From Bacillota bacterium (GTDB lineage: Bacteria; Bacillota; Clostridia; Acetivibrionales; DSM-1351): a stretch of DNA of 12,730 bases. Positions 1 to 6,890 of this stretch are shown one piece after another. Below the pieces are notes generated by a model. It searched no databases. It had not been told where the DNA came from and saw nothing but the letters and a program-made list of their open reading frames with translations. The translations under genes were made by a program, and so were the position numbers. The stretch is taken from assembly GCA_023441625.1 (NCBI GenBank), contig JAEZOA010000122.1, positions 1 through 12,730 on the forward strand, in the 5' to 3' direction. The stretch's first letter is position 1. Each line of letters starts with the position of its first letter.

Positions 1-26
1 CTTAAGCATAACTGCTTGAGGCTTTG
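1..26 (+). terminator. Terminator-like hairpin, repeat copy 1 (cut by window edge)
   Basis: Positions 1-8 pair with 13-20 (8 bp including one G-T wobble) around a TAAC loop, followed by a T-rich stretch (GCTTTG). Both loop and stem resemble the hairpins at 125-146 and 193-214, so this is probably the first visible copy of the same element. Its 5' part, including the GACTTTAG lead-in seen in the other copies, would lie outside the window. The weak T-tract makes termination less certain than for copies 2 and 3. Confidence 0.45.
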
Positions 27-50
27 CTTTATATATAAAGTAAAATAGCT

Positions 51-67
51 TAAGACTTTAGTCTTTT
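51..67 (+). repeat. GACTTTAG-containing small hairpin
   Basis: AAGAC (52-56) pairs with GTCTT (61-65) around TTTA, followed by TTG. It carries the same GACTTTAG lead-in that precedes copies 2 and 3 of the terminator repeat, but lacks the AAGC...GCTT stem-loop. It looks like a shortened or rearranged member of the same repeat family. Confidence 0.35.
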
Positions 68-114
68 GTGCTGATCGCATGAAGGCTTGTTTTATTTTAT
101 ACTTATTTGCACAA

Positions 115-153
115 AGACTTTAGCCTCCAAGCTTAACTGCTTGGGGTTTTCTT
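115..153 (+). terminator. Terminator-like repeat copy 2
   Basis: An AGACTTTAG lead-in (115-123) is followed by an 8-bp stem, 125-132 with 139-146 (one wobble), a 6-nt loop TTAACT, and TTTTCTT. This has the form of a Rho-independent terminator on the + strand. It shares lead-in, stem and T-tract with copy 3, 68 bp downstream. Confidence 0.6.
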
Positions 154-183
154 GCACTTACAAATAAATTTTATAAAATAGAT

Positions 184-222
184 AGACTTTAGCCCTAAGC
201 ATAATGGCTTGGGGTTTTTTTA
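184..222 (+). terminator. Terminator-like repeat copy 3
   Basis: An AGACTTTAG lead-in is followed by an 8-bp stem, 193-200 with 207-214 (one wobble), loop ATAATG, and an uninterrupted run of seven T (215-221). It is the best terminator of the cluster. It would insulate helD from upstream transcription. Confidence 0.7.
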
Positions 223-335
223 TCTGTAAAAGAATATAGTAGCATTAACTTATATTACAAGATATAATATTAAAAGTTACTCAAAAAATACATTGTTTAT
301 ATTAAAAAGTGATTAAAAGAGAGGGGTAAGAAAAC

Positions 336-2621
336 ATGTCAGCTGCAAACCATCCAGCCTATAAGCAAGAGCTTGAAAGGTGCAGATATACTCTAGACTA
401 TGTTGAGAAAAGTCTTGAGCGTGCATTGGAAAAGAGAAAAAAAGTAAGTAACGATTTAGAAAGTGTTCATAGACATATGAGCGGAGATAGTAGTGCTGAC
501 TACACAAGTATTATGGTCAATACGATGCTTCAGGACACGCTGGCACTAAAGGTAAAAAACCTATATACAGCAAGAAGTAAGCCTTACTTTGCTAGAGTAG
601 ACTTTCAAGAGAAGGGATTTAGCAAAATAGAGAATCTCTATATTGGGAAAATGTCTCTTGCAAGAGATGAGGATCAGGAAATTATAATTGTTGACTGGAG
701 GGCTCCAATAGCTAATCTGTACTATGAGGCTCGACTAGGCACTGCTAGCTATTTATGCCCTGATGGGACTATTGAGGGAGAGCTTCTATTAAAGAGGCAG
801 TTTGCTATAAATAATGGAAGATTAGAGGAAATATTTGATATAGATATAACTACAAATGATGAATTTCTTCAAACATATCTTGGTGCAAATGCCGAGAATA
901 GACTGAAAGAAATTGTATCAACAATTCAAGAGGAACAAAACAAAATAGTAAGAGCACCTATGTGGAAACCACTTATAGTCCAAGGGGTTGCGGGCAGTGG
1001 TAAGACAACAATTGCGCTCCACAGAATAGCCTTCCTTATTTATACCTTTGAGAAGAGTTTTGAGCCTGAAAACTTTATGATAATAGCTCCAAATAGACTT
1101 TTCCTAAATTACATTTCAGAGGTATTACCTGAGTTGGGTGTTGAAAGAGTTAAACAAACCACCTTTGAGGATTTTGCAATTGAACTCATAGGCAAGAAGT
1201 TTAAGCTTACCGATGCTAATGATAAGCTAAATATGTTTGTTAATCACAATGCAACGAAGGAGCAAATTGCTCAGAATGATATAGTTAGACAGGTCTCAGT
1301 ACTGAAAACTTCAATGTATTTCAAAGATATTATTGATGAATATATTAAAAAAATAGAACTGTCCTTTATTCCAAATAATGACATTACCTTAGGAACACAG
1401 GTGATATTCTCCTACCAAGAGCTAAACACTTTATTTTTAACCCAATACGGTATGTGGCCAATTGCCAAAAGGATGGATGAAATTAAAAAGAGCATTACCA
1501 CAAGGCTAAAGACAAGAAAACAGCAAATTATAGCGCAGATAGAGTTGGAGATTGACAAAAAAGTTGCCAGAATACGAATGACAATCAGTGATGAGAAAGA
1601 AAAGAGAGAATTAATAATTAAAGCCATTGAGAAAAGAGATAGGGTATTAGACAAAATAGAGAAAATATCCAAGACCTTAGTTAAAGAGTACGTTGATAGT
1701 TTACCAAAGTTAAGTCCATATCAGTATTACAAAGATTTGCTGGAGGATTCAAATACCTTTGATAAAATAGTAGGTAAGTACTCTAGCCAAGAGGTATGTA
1801 AATTTACAAGAGAATATACATTAGGTATATTAAATAGTAAGATGCTAGAACTTGAAGACTTAGCACCAATAATTTATCTAAAATTTAAAATATATGGGAT
1901 GGATGAGAAAATTCCTGTTAAACATATTGTAATTGATGAAGCACAAGACTTCAGTGCTTTCCAATTCTATGTGATGAAAAAGATTGTGAAGGATAGCTCC
2001 TTTACGATACTTGGAGATTTGTGTCAAGGAATACATTCCTATAGGGGAGTACGTCAGTGGGAAGAAATAGTTAATGAGGTATTTAATGGTAATAAGTGTG
2101 AGTTCTTAACGCTTGAGCAAAGTTATAGAACTACAGTGGAAATAATGGAGGCCGCAAATAAGGTTATTGAAAAACTTGAAAACAATGAGCTGCTTAGAGC
2201 GAGGCCTGTTATTAGGCATGGTGAGCCAGTTGAATTCATATCAAAGGCTGATGTTAATGAAGCTGCAGTAGACATTGCTCAAAGAATAAAAGTTTTAAAG
2301 GATACAGGGCACAAAACTATAGCTGTAATTTGCAAAACCATGGAAGAGTGCGAACAGATGCAGCCGTTGCTCAAGAAGGCTGATAAGGATATAAGCATCA
2401 TTACTGGTGATGAAAAAGAATACAAAAGTGGAGTTGTAATTGTGCCTTCATATTTATCAAAAGGCCTAGAATTTGATGTGGTGATTATATCAAATGCAAA
2501 TATGCAAAATTATACTAAAAGTGAATTGGATATCAAGCTACTGTACGTTGCAATGACAAGACCACTGCACAAGCTATGTATCTACTATGTAGGGGAGAAA
2601 TCGTTGCTTTTAGGAGAGTAG
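336..2621 (+). CDS. helD: HelD-like RNA polymerase recycling helicase/ATPase
   Basis: Superfamily-1 UvrD-like ATPase of 761 residues, close to the about 775 residues of Bacillus HelD. Known role of the family: it binds core RNA polymerase, inserts coiled-coil arms into the secondary and primary channels, and uses ATP to release stalled polymerase from DNA. Visible motifs are Walker A GVAGSGKTT at about 217-225, Walker B/DEAQD at 534-538, motif III GDLCQGIHSYRG at 560-571, EQSYRTT at 594-600, GLEFDVV at 710-716 and the C-terminal LLYVAMTRP at 735-743. An N-terminal charged helical stretch (about 8-47) and a long Lys/Glu-rich helical insertion (about 385-450) fit the HelD-specific arms. The start at 336 has GAGGGG at 321-326. 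A TATAAT at 263-268 is a possible -10, but I see no convincing -35. All catalytic motifs look intact. Clostridia often carry several HelD paralogues, so the symbol denotes the family. Confidence 0.92.
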   Translation: MSAANHPAYKQELERCRYTLDYVEKSLERALEKRKKVSNDLESVHRHMSGDSSADYTSIMVNTMLQDTLALKVKNLYTARSKPYFARVDFQEKGFSKIENLYIGKMSLARDEDQEIIIVDWRAPIANLYYEARLGTASYLCPDGTIEGELLLKRQFAINNGRLEEIFDIDITTNDEFLQTYLGANAENRLKEIVSTIQEEQNKIVRAPMWKPLIVQGVAGSGKTTIALHRIAFLIYTFEKSFEPENFMIIAPNRLFLNYISEVLPELGVERVKQTTFEDFAIELIGKKFKLTDANDKLNMFVNHNATKEQIAQNDIVRQVSVLKTSMYFKDIIDEYIKKIELSFIPNNDITLGTQVIFSYQELNTLFLTQYGMWPIAKRMDEIKKSITTRLKTRKQQIIAQIELEIDKKVARIRMTISDEKEKRELIIKAIEKRDRVLDKIEKISKTLVKEYVDSLPKLSPYQYYKDLLEDSNTFDKIVGKYSSQEVCKFTREYTLGILNSKMLELEDLAPIIYLKFKIYGMDEKIPVKHIVIDEAQDFSAFQFYVMKKIVKDSSFTILGDLCQGIHSYRGVRQWEEIVNEVFNGNKCEFLTLEQSYRTTVEIMEAANKVIEKLENNELLRARPVIRHGEPVEFISKADVNEAAVDIAQRIKVLKDTGHKTIAVICKTMEECEQMQPLLKKADKDISIITGDEKEYKSGVVIVPSYLSKGLEFDVVIISNANMQNYTKSELDIKLLYVAMTRPLHKLCIYYVGEKSLLLGE

Positions 2622-2642
2622 ATTTAACTAATTATTCATAAT

Positions 2643-2693
2643 TATGCCCATGCCCCGCATTTGGCATAAAACTCCATTAAAGTACTGGCATGG
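2643..2693. other. GC-richer patch with nested inverted repeats after helD
   Basis: TATGCC (2643-2648) can pair with GGCATA (2663-2668), and alternatively CCATGCC (2648-2654) with GGCATGG (2687-2693). The patch is clearly richer in G+C than its surroundings. No T-tract follows on the + strand, so it is not a standard terminator. It may end helD transcription by structure alone, or be leftover from decayed sequence. I see no gene between 2622 and 2719. Confidence 0.2.
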
Positions 2694-2719
2694 ACTCGGT
2701 CCCCACCCTTCTTTATTAA

Positions 2720-2827
2720 TTAAGTTCTTTCAACCTTATAAACATTAAATTTACAATATTCTTTGAAGCCAAGCTTTTTATATATGGGTTCTCCCATTAA
2801 TAAACAATTTAATAGATTTATTATAAA
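2720..2827 (-). pseudogene. C-terminal stub of a GNAT-family N-acetyltransferase
   Basis: Read on the minus strand, an open frame bounded by stops gives 35 residues containing MGEPIYKKLGFKEY and ending VYKVERT. The G-E-x-x-Y-x-K-L-G-F-K-E-Y pattern is the typical last helix/strand block of GNAT acetyltransferases (motif B region). About 110-150 upstream residues, including the acetyl-CoA loop, are missing, and a TAA stop precedes the remnant. The internal ATG has no ribosome binding site. I read it as a decayed 3' fragment rather than a functional small gene. The identification rests on this single motif, but the pattern is distinctive. Confidence 0.6.
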
Positions 2828-2850
2828 TTAATCCATAATATTACCATTTT

Positions 2851-2872
2851 GTTATATTAAATACAATATAAC
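2851..2872. repeat. AT-rich perfect inverted repeat
   Basis: GTTATATT (2851-2858) is exactly complementary to AATATAAC (2865-2872) around a 6-nt spacer. It lies between the GNAT stub and the terminator of the small basic gene. In such AT-rich DNA it could be chance; no function is assigned. Confidence 0.25.
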
Positions 2873-2886
2873 TGATTAAAAACGTA

Positions 2887-2922
2887 GAACGAGGCCAACC
2901 ATAATCATTATGTGCCTCGTTC
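2887..2922 (-). terminator. Rho-independent terminator of the small basic protein gene
   Basis: GAACGAGGC (2887-2895) and GCCTCGTTC (2914-2922) form a perfect 9-bp stem. The 18-nt loop is itself near-palindromic (CATAAT/ATTATG). On the minus strand the stem is followed by TACGTTTTTAATC, giving a T-tract. It starts 14 nt downstream of the stop codon of the gene at 2936-3040, which supports that short gene being real. Confidence 0.75.
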
Positions 2923-2935
2923 CATTTTAAATTAA

Positions 2936-3040
2936 CTATTGTTCAGTAGCACCTTTGCTGTTTCGAGCAGCAATCTTTGCGGCTTTAGCCTCTTTTTTAG
3001 TTAGCTTTGGAACTTTCTTTTGACTACCCTTATCTCCCAT
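2936..3040 (-). CDS. Small highly basic protein, 34 residues, unknown function
   Basis: The minus-strand frame from ATG at 3040 to TAG at 2936 begins MGDKGSQKK and ends NSKGATEQ. It contains about 10 Lys/Arg in 34 residues, with a helical-looking KKEAKAAKIAAR core, no Cys, no aromatic residue and no membrane segment. Three things argue that it is expressed: AAAGGAG placed 8 nt before the ATG, a perfect-stem terminator just past the stop, and its isolated position with both signals on one strand. A weak promoter candidate (TTGCTT-17-TATACA on the minus strand, about 3067-3095) lies upstream. Its Lys/Ala-rich composition could suit nucleic-acid or ribosome binding, but that is inference; I do not recognise a family. 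It is divergent from the exported-protein gene at 3266. Confidence 0.65.
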   Translation of the reverse strand: MGDKGSQKKVPKLTKKEAKAAKIAARNSKGATEQ

Positions 3041-3120
3041 ATTATATCTCCTTTCAAGAAAAGATTCGATGTATAGTGCTGGTGATACATTAAAGCAAAT
3101 CATCCATTGATATTATTTCC

Positions 3121-3151
3121 ATTGGTTACTAATTAAATACCAATATATTGG
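3121..3151. promoter_or_regulatory. Palindrome cluster in the divergent intergenic region
   Basis: CCAATATATTGG (3140-3151) is a perfect 12-bp palindrome. ATTGGT at 3121-3126 and ACCAAT at 3139-3144 form an overlapping inverted repeat, so an ATTGG half-site occurs three times within 31 bp. It lies 17 bp upstream of the -35 of the gene at 3266 and upstream of the oppositely directed small gene, which is where a regulator binding site for one or both would sit. No regulator is assigned. Confidence 0.35.
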
Positions 3152-3167
3152 GAATTTAAAAGGATAA

Positions 3168-3196
3168 TTGACAAAAGTCAAATATTTAAATATACT
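3168..3196 (+). promoter_or_regulatory. Sigma-A-type promoter of the exported protein gene
   Basis: A perfect TTGACA (3168-3173), a 17-bp spacer and TATACT (3191-3196). The -35 is embedded in the inverted repeat TTGAC-AAAA-GTCAA (3168-3181), a possible repressor site. Transcription would start near 3203, leaving a leader of about 63 nt. Confidence 0.75.
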
Positions 3197-3265
3197 TCTC
3201 CTATAAATGTATAAAATTTACATTAATACATAGATATATAACTTAATTTTCTATGGGGGGTAAAT

Positions 3266-4804
3266 ATGGGTCAACATAGTAAGAAACTTATATCATGCAT
3301 GGTAGTTTTTCTTATACCTTCAATGGTAATAACTTTGTTTTTATTTAGTACATCTGTGAAAGCGGCGGTTTTGGGCTCAAAGTATTATTACTTATCTCTT
3401 GAAAGAGACAATTTTAAAGATCTTAAACAACAATTTATTAATGATTTTAAAGGAAATAAATTGTCAGAGTTTAGTTATGATTGTAAAGTAAATGCTAAAA
3501 TCGATGGAGACCAAATGAAAACAGATCCAGAAATGGCTCTAATAGCGGATTACATATCAAAGTTTGAGTTGAATCTTAAGTATAATGCTAATAATAAAGA
3601 TTTAAGGAATAGCTATTATACCTCATTGATTTGTGCAAAATATGAAGGTAAGGAGTTTGCGAATGTTGACATCAAGTCTGCTGATAATAAGACTCTTGTA
3701 GCATTTCCAGGGCTCACTGAAAAGACTTTAGGTATAGAAAGCTATAACACCATGTATATTAAGTATATTGAAGCATACTTGGGTGATGACAAGGCCTTCC
3801 AAGAAGTATTTGGTTTAACTCGTGAGGCTTATGAAAAAATGACAGAAAGGTATTTGAAGGATATCATTTTTAGTCAGATTCCTGACAAAAATGTGATGTT
3901 TAATAGTGAAGCAAACTTTGAAAATATAAATTGTAATTCTATTACGTTTAATATTGATCAAAATATCATTTCAGATATATATAAAGCACTGGCAAAAGAA
4001 CTTGAAAATGACAAGAATGCTAGAATAGTATTATCGTCAATAATTAATTCGGCTATGGCTTCAACATACTTAAACCAGGGTCTTAGTGTAGAAAAGATAA
4101 CACAGGAAGAAATAGATGAAATAATTAAAAAGCTTTGTGGAGAATTAAATGAAGCTGCAGAGGATGTTGGCGAGGTTAAACTAGTATATACTGCTTATTT
4201 TAAGGATAATGGTGATATCATTTCTAGGCAGCTTAATGATAAGTTGAGTGATACAAGTATAACTTTCTCAATGTTTAAAGATTTATCAGGTACAGATATA
4301 TTTGATTTTAGTATTAAAGAGAATCAAATGTCTATCTTCAAATTAGAAAATACAGCAAAATTAAATAGTGGTATATATAATGGGAATTTTAATGTATATT
4401 TATCTGATAAGTCACTACTTGAGGCTAAGTATTCCTACGAAAAAGATGCAAAGATAGGTAACTTAAGAGCTTTTATAGGGGAGATAGAAGGTAAAGTAAA
4501 TCTTGAACAGTTTAATAATAGCAGCGATTACAATGAAATAAACAATATATATTTTAACTTCATCAATAAAAAGAAGGATAATGATACACTTGAAGGAAAG
4601 ACAACAATCACTTCTATGGTCAAGAGTAAGAGAATGAGTGCAAGAATATTTACAGAAGTAAATCAATCCAATGTAGCCAATATTACTAAACCGAAGGTAT
4701 CTATTGAAAATTCTATTAAACTAACAGATTATTTAGAGTTTAGTGAAATGATGGAGGAGATTAACCAAAACATACAGATTAGGCTATTAGAATTAATTTT
4801 CTAA
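3266..4804 (+). CDS. Exported protein of unknown function, 512 residues
   Basis: The N-terminus is a classical Sec signal: basic residues K6-K7, a hydrophobic stretch from about 12 to 28, and a likely signal peptidase I site after V31-K32-A33. It could instead stay as a membrane anchor. The mature part (about 480 residues) is rich in Lys, Asp, Asn and Ser, has no further obvious membrane segment or cell-wall anchor, and alternates helix-like (about 75-170) and strand-like stretches. It resembles large secreted proteins of uncharacterised clostridial families; I do not recognise the domain and assign no enzymatic role. GGGGGG at 3255-3260 is the ribosome binding site. The gene stands alone behind a strong promoter with an inverted repeat over the -35, so it may be inducible. 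It ends shortly before the degraded region. Confidence 0.8.
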   Translation: MGQHSKKLISCMVVFLIPSMVITLFLFSTSVKAAVLGSKYYYLSLERDNFKDLKQQFINDFKGNKLSEFSYDCKVNAKIDGDQMKTDPEMALIADYISKFELNLKYNANNKDLRNSYYTSLICAKYEGKEFANVDIKSADNKTLVAFPGLTEKTLGIESYNTMYIKYIEAYLGDDKAFQEVFGLTREAYEKMTERYLKDIIFSQIPDKNVMFNSEANFENINCNSITFNIDQNIISDIYKALAKELENDKNARIVLSSIINSAMASTYLNQGLSVEKITQEEIDEIIKKLCGELNEAAEDVGEVKLVYTAYFKDNGDIISRQLNDKLSDTSITFSMFKDLSGTDIFDFSIKENQMSIFKLENTAKLNSGIYNGNFNVYLSDKSLLEAKYSYEKDAKIGNLRAFIGEIEGKVNLEQFNNSSDYNEINNIYFNFINKKKDNDTLEGKTTITSMVKSKRMSARIFTEVNQSNVANITKPKVSIENSIKLTDYLEFSEMMEEINQNIQIRLLELIF

Positions 4805-4919
4805 TAACTTATTAAAAACTTTGATATGAACCTACATAATTGTTAAATTAATACAATTACTACAAAGACCCTTTATAATTTCTGTTAATGTAGATAGGAT
4901 TATTCTCTGGACAATGCTT

Positions 4920-5240
4920 TTATGGGTGGGTGCTAAAGTTGGGTGCCCGCCCTTTAGTACTTCTTTTACGGTCTTTTCCTTGGCTTCCTGTCTGAAGCTC
5001 CACGACCTGCTGCTCATCGACTGGCTGTTCCTCGCCTCTTATTCCTCGGCATAATCAACCGAACCGATGTCGTGGTAAACGATGCGAATGCCCTGCTCGA
5101 GTTCATCTTCTGTAAGCAGCTTCATCATGCCGCCAGGAGATAAGGTTCTCCCTGTTGTCACGCATGGACATGGGCGGATTATCCTTGCCGTAATATGACA
5201 AGCCAGATTTTAGTCTCATCTTGTACAACAGAGGCTCCCA
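4920..5240 (-). pseudogene. Frame-disrupted coding remnant of foreign character
   Basis: This stretch is visibly richer in G+C than the flanking DNA and reads as protein on the minus strand in pieces. The first piece begins WEPLLYKMRLKSG at 5240 and runs through SYYGKDNPPMSMRDNREN to a stop at 5103. A shifted frame gives GGMMKLLTEDELEQGIRIVY and ends at a stop at 5039-5041. The original frame then resumes near 5033 with EEQPVDEQQVVELQTGSQ and ends FSTHP at 4920. Two compensating shifts would restore one continuous C-terminal region, so this looks like the decayed end of a gene. The charged, Gln/Pro-rich tail and the GC content suggest an integrative or conjugative element as the source, but I do not recognise the family. 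No start codon with a ribosome binding site is present; a stop precedes the first piece. Confidence 0.5.
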
Positions 5241-5269
5241 CTATTCATTAATCAGACCTCTTGTGTATT

Positions 5270-5293
5270 AAAACGCTTTGATGAAGCGTTTTT
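5270..5293. terminator. Rho-independent terminator (symmetrical)
   Basis: AAAACGCTT (5270-5278) pairs perfectly with AAGCGTTTT (5284-5292) around TGATG, and T continues to 5293. The A-run on the left makes it usable from both strands. It probably ended a gene now lost or decayed; nothing intact on the + strand reads into it. Confidence 0.65.
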
Positions 5294-5351
5294 CTAAGGA
5301 AAAGAGTAGATAATAAAAAAACATTATATATGAAAACCAAAGGCAGTTCTT

Positions 5352-5364
5352 GGACGTCTAATAG
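5352..5364. repeat. 13-bp direct repeat, left copy
   Basis: GGACGTCTAATAG recurs exactly at 7023-7035 in the same orientation. The two copies bracket the truncated sigma factor and anti-sigma gene. It may be a recombination or insertion scar, or chance. Confidence 0.5.
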
Positions 5365-5387
5365 CTGACCGGTCAAAAATAACAAAG

Positions 5388-5582
5388 ATGACAAGGGGGA
5401 TTAAAAAGAGTGAAATGCTCCGTCTGCCCATTATGCTGCACTATATTGAAGGCTTTTCAATTGGTGAGATTGCGCAAATTTTAAGATGGCCTCAAGGGAC
5501 AGTCAAATCGCGCATGCTGCGCGGACGACAGCAACTGAAAACAATATTATCCGAGGAGGGTCAATTGCCATGCGAGATATAA
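5388..5582 (+). pseudogene. Truncated ECF RNA polymerase sigma factor (region 4 only)
   Basis: The 64 residues contain LRLPIMLHYIEGFSIGEIAQ followed by a GTVKSRMLRGRQQLK helix. This is the sigma region 4 helix-turn-helix that reads the -35 element in ECF sigma factors. Region 2 (-10 recognition and core binding) and the linker, normally about 100 residues upstream, are absent. The frame stays open back to 5334, but those residues do not look like sigma factor, and no ribosome binding site precedes the ATG at 5388. I interpret it as a 5'-deleted gene. The 3' end is intact and overlaps the start of the next gene by 13 nt, the usual sigma/anti-sigma coupling. A region-4-only product would not be expected to work as a sigma factor. 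Confidence 0.75.
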
Positions 5583-6670
5583 AAGAATTAAAGTATGCGT
5601 TAGGTCAGGCTGATGATGACTTTGTCAATAATGTATATGATACCCTGGCTAATATGCAATCAAGTAAGAATGAAAAGCCTATAAAAAGAATATCCTTTCG
5701 ACTAATTGCTGTTATCGGCATTGTTTGCATACTGTCTGTTGGGACTGCTTTAGCTTATACTAACACATGGGGAATCCTTGATTTCCTGAACAGAGGAAGA
5801 ACTGATGTAAAGGTTTTGCCTGAAGCATCGGCAATTGTGCAAAAGGAAGTTATTCAAAAAGGTAACAAAACCGATATCGCGGCTTTTACGGTACGCGAAG
5901 CCATATATGATGGGCAGAGTATTTATATTGCACTTGATGTTAAGCCTTCTTCATCCGAGTACCTGCTGTTGGGGCCCGATGCCTATCCTTCCGACAACAT
6001 TACAAATATGGGACCCATATTCAGCAGGGAAACAGGTACCATTGCCGATTACGCCCGTGAAAACAATAAAGAGATGTTTCAAACGTCCGTTGGTATCAGT
6101 GGAGCTAACTGTTCCATCGCTTATTTGCTTGAAGAAGACGGAACTCTTGTATATATGCTAGAGGGACGTTATGAAGGTGATTCTATCGCTCCAGATGTGG
6201 AATTTAAATGTGTTGCCGTTCCTTTTGTAATAGAGAACGGAGAATACGTGAGAGATATGAATAGCAGAAAAAATACGACGCTCTCCGTCACGCTCAAAAA
6301 CACTGGGAAAAAAGAAACCGTAACCAGTATAGAATCCCACGTCTACAGCGATTGCGGTGTTAGGGTGGATAAAATAGAACTGACGGGTTCTCCTATGGCG
6401 ATTTATGCGGAGATGGAATTTACGGTCATAGATAAAGAAAAATATGCCGAAACCTACAATGGCCTTTGGTTTGAATTTCTGGATGAAAACGGTAATCGCT
6501 TGCCACACGGTGCCTCATCAGGCGGTGGTATTGAGGCAATTGATGACACGCACTATATTGAAAAAATTTCACTGCAGGCAATGGAAAAACTGCCAAGTGA
6601 GATCACCCTCCGGGGATACAATTGCTGGGAAAAAAACAGGTATGAGACTCATACATTTGTGATGAAGTAA
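5570..6670 (+). CDS. Membrane-anchored anti-sigma-like protein (DUF4179-type), 366 residues
   Basis: The start is placed at 5570 because GAGGAGG lies at 5553-5559 and translation then overlaps the end of the sigma gene. An upstream in-frame ATG at 5486 lies inside the sigma coding region and lacks a binding site. Layout: a cytoplasmic N-terminus of about 40 residues, one membrane helix at about 45-62 (LIAVIGIVCILSVGTALAY), then about 300 extracytoplasmic residues with a strand-rich, Asp/Glu-rich composition. A short cytoplasmic head, one helix and a large outer domain, encoded right after an ECF sigma factor, match the DUF4179-type anti-sigma-like proteins of Firmicutes; the DUF name is from memory and not verified. 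The frame is intact although its sigma partner is truncated, and I see no promoter directly upstream, so it may be poorly expressed or on its way to decay. Confidence 0.75.
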   Translation: MRDIKELKYALGQADDDFVNNVYDTLANMQSSKNEKPIKRISFRLIAVIGIVCILSVGTALAYTNTWGILDFLNRGRTDVKVLPEASAIVQKEVIQKGNKTDIAAFTVREAIYDGQSIYIALDVKPSSSEYLLLGPDAYPSDNITNMGPIFSRETGTIADYARENNKEMFQTSVGISGANCSIAYLLEEDGTLVYMLEGRYEGDSIAPDVEFKCVAVPFVIENGEYVRDMNSRKNTTLSVTLKNTGKKETVTSIESHVYSDCGVRVDKIELTGSPMAIYAEMEFTVIDKEKYAETYNGLWFEFLDENGNRLPHGASSGGGIEAIDDTHYIEKISLQAMEKLPSEITLRGYNCWEKNRYETHTFVMK

Positions 6671-6815
6671 TGGCGTAAGGCTCAAGGCGTTTCAAACTAG
6701 ATTATATATATATAGTTCATCAATTGGGTAATTTTAGTTATTGAGAATTCTCTAGGAGTGTAACCCGTTTGGCTAACCCCTGCTTTTACATACTCTATAT
6801 ATTTTAACATTCTGC

Positions 6816-6878
6816 TAAAGGTAACTAAAAGGACTGAGTTCTGTACAATATAGAATTCAGTCCTTTTAGTTGCTTTTA
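6816..6878. terminator. Very long hairpin, probable bidirectional terminator
   Basis: Positions 6816-6842 pair with 6852-6878 over 27 bp with only a few G-T wobbles around a 9-nt loop. The right side carries CTTTT. It could terminate transcription of the anti-sigma gene at 6670. The stem is far longer than a terminator needs, so a degenerate miniature inverted-repeat element is an alternative. From 6671 to 6815 I see nothing coding. Confidence 0.55.
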
Positions 6879-6890
6879 AATGAATAATAA

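Noticed and set aside
1..222. Repeats at the left end as a possible CRISPR array
   Set aside because: Spacing is irregular, the units are imperfect and each is a terminator-like hairpin with a T-tract; there are no uniform spacers and no cas genes.
3289..3300. L-I-S-C at residues 8-11 of the exported protein as a lipobox
   Set aside because: It precedes rather than follows the hydrophobic stretch, so it cannot be a lipoprotein processing site; signal peptidase I cleavage after residue 33 fits better.
4837..4859. TAATTGT/ACAATTA inverted repeat after the exported protein gene as terminator
   Set aside because: Only A-T pairs, a short stem and no T-tract; it is likely chance in AT-rich DNA.
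4832..5017. Minus-strand 61-residue frame starting MSSRSWSFRQ
   Set aside because: It is an alternative frame through the decayed remnant; the neighbouring frame (EEQPVDEQQ...) looks more like real protein, and no binding site precedes this start.
5486..5569. Upstream ATG at 5486 as start of the anti-sigma-like protein
   Set aside because: The extra 28 residues lie in the sigma coding region in another frame and lack a ribosome binding site; 5570 has GAGGAGG at proper spacing.
6158..6508. Minus-strand 116-residue frame inside the anti-sigma-like gene
   Set aside because: Shadow of the + strand gene with no start signal and no recognisable motif.
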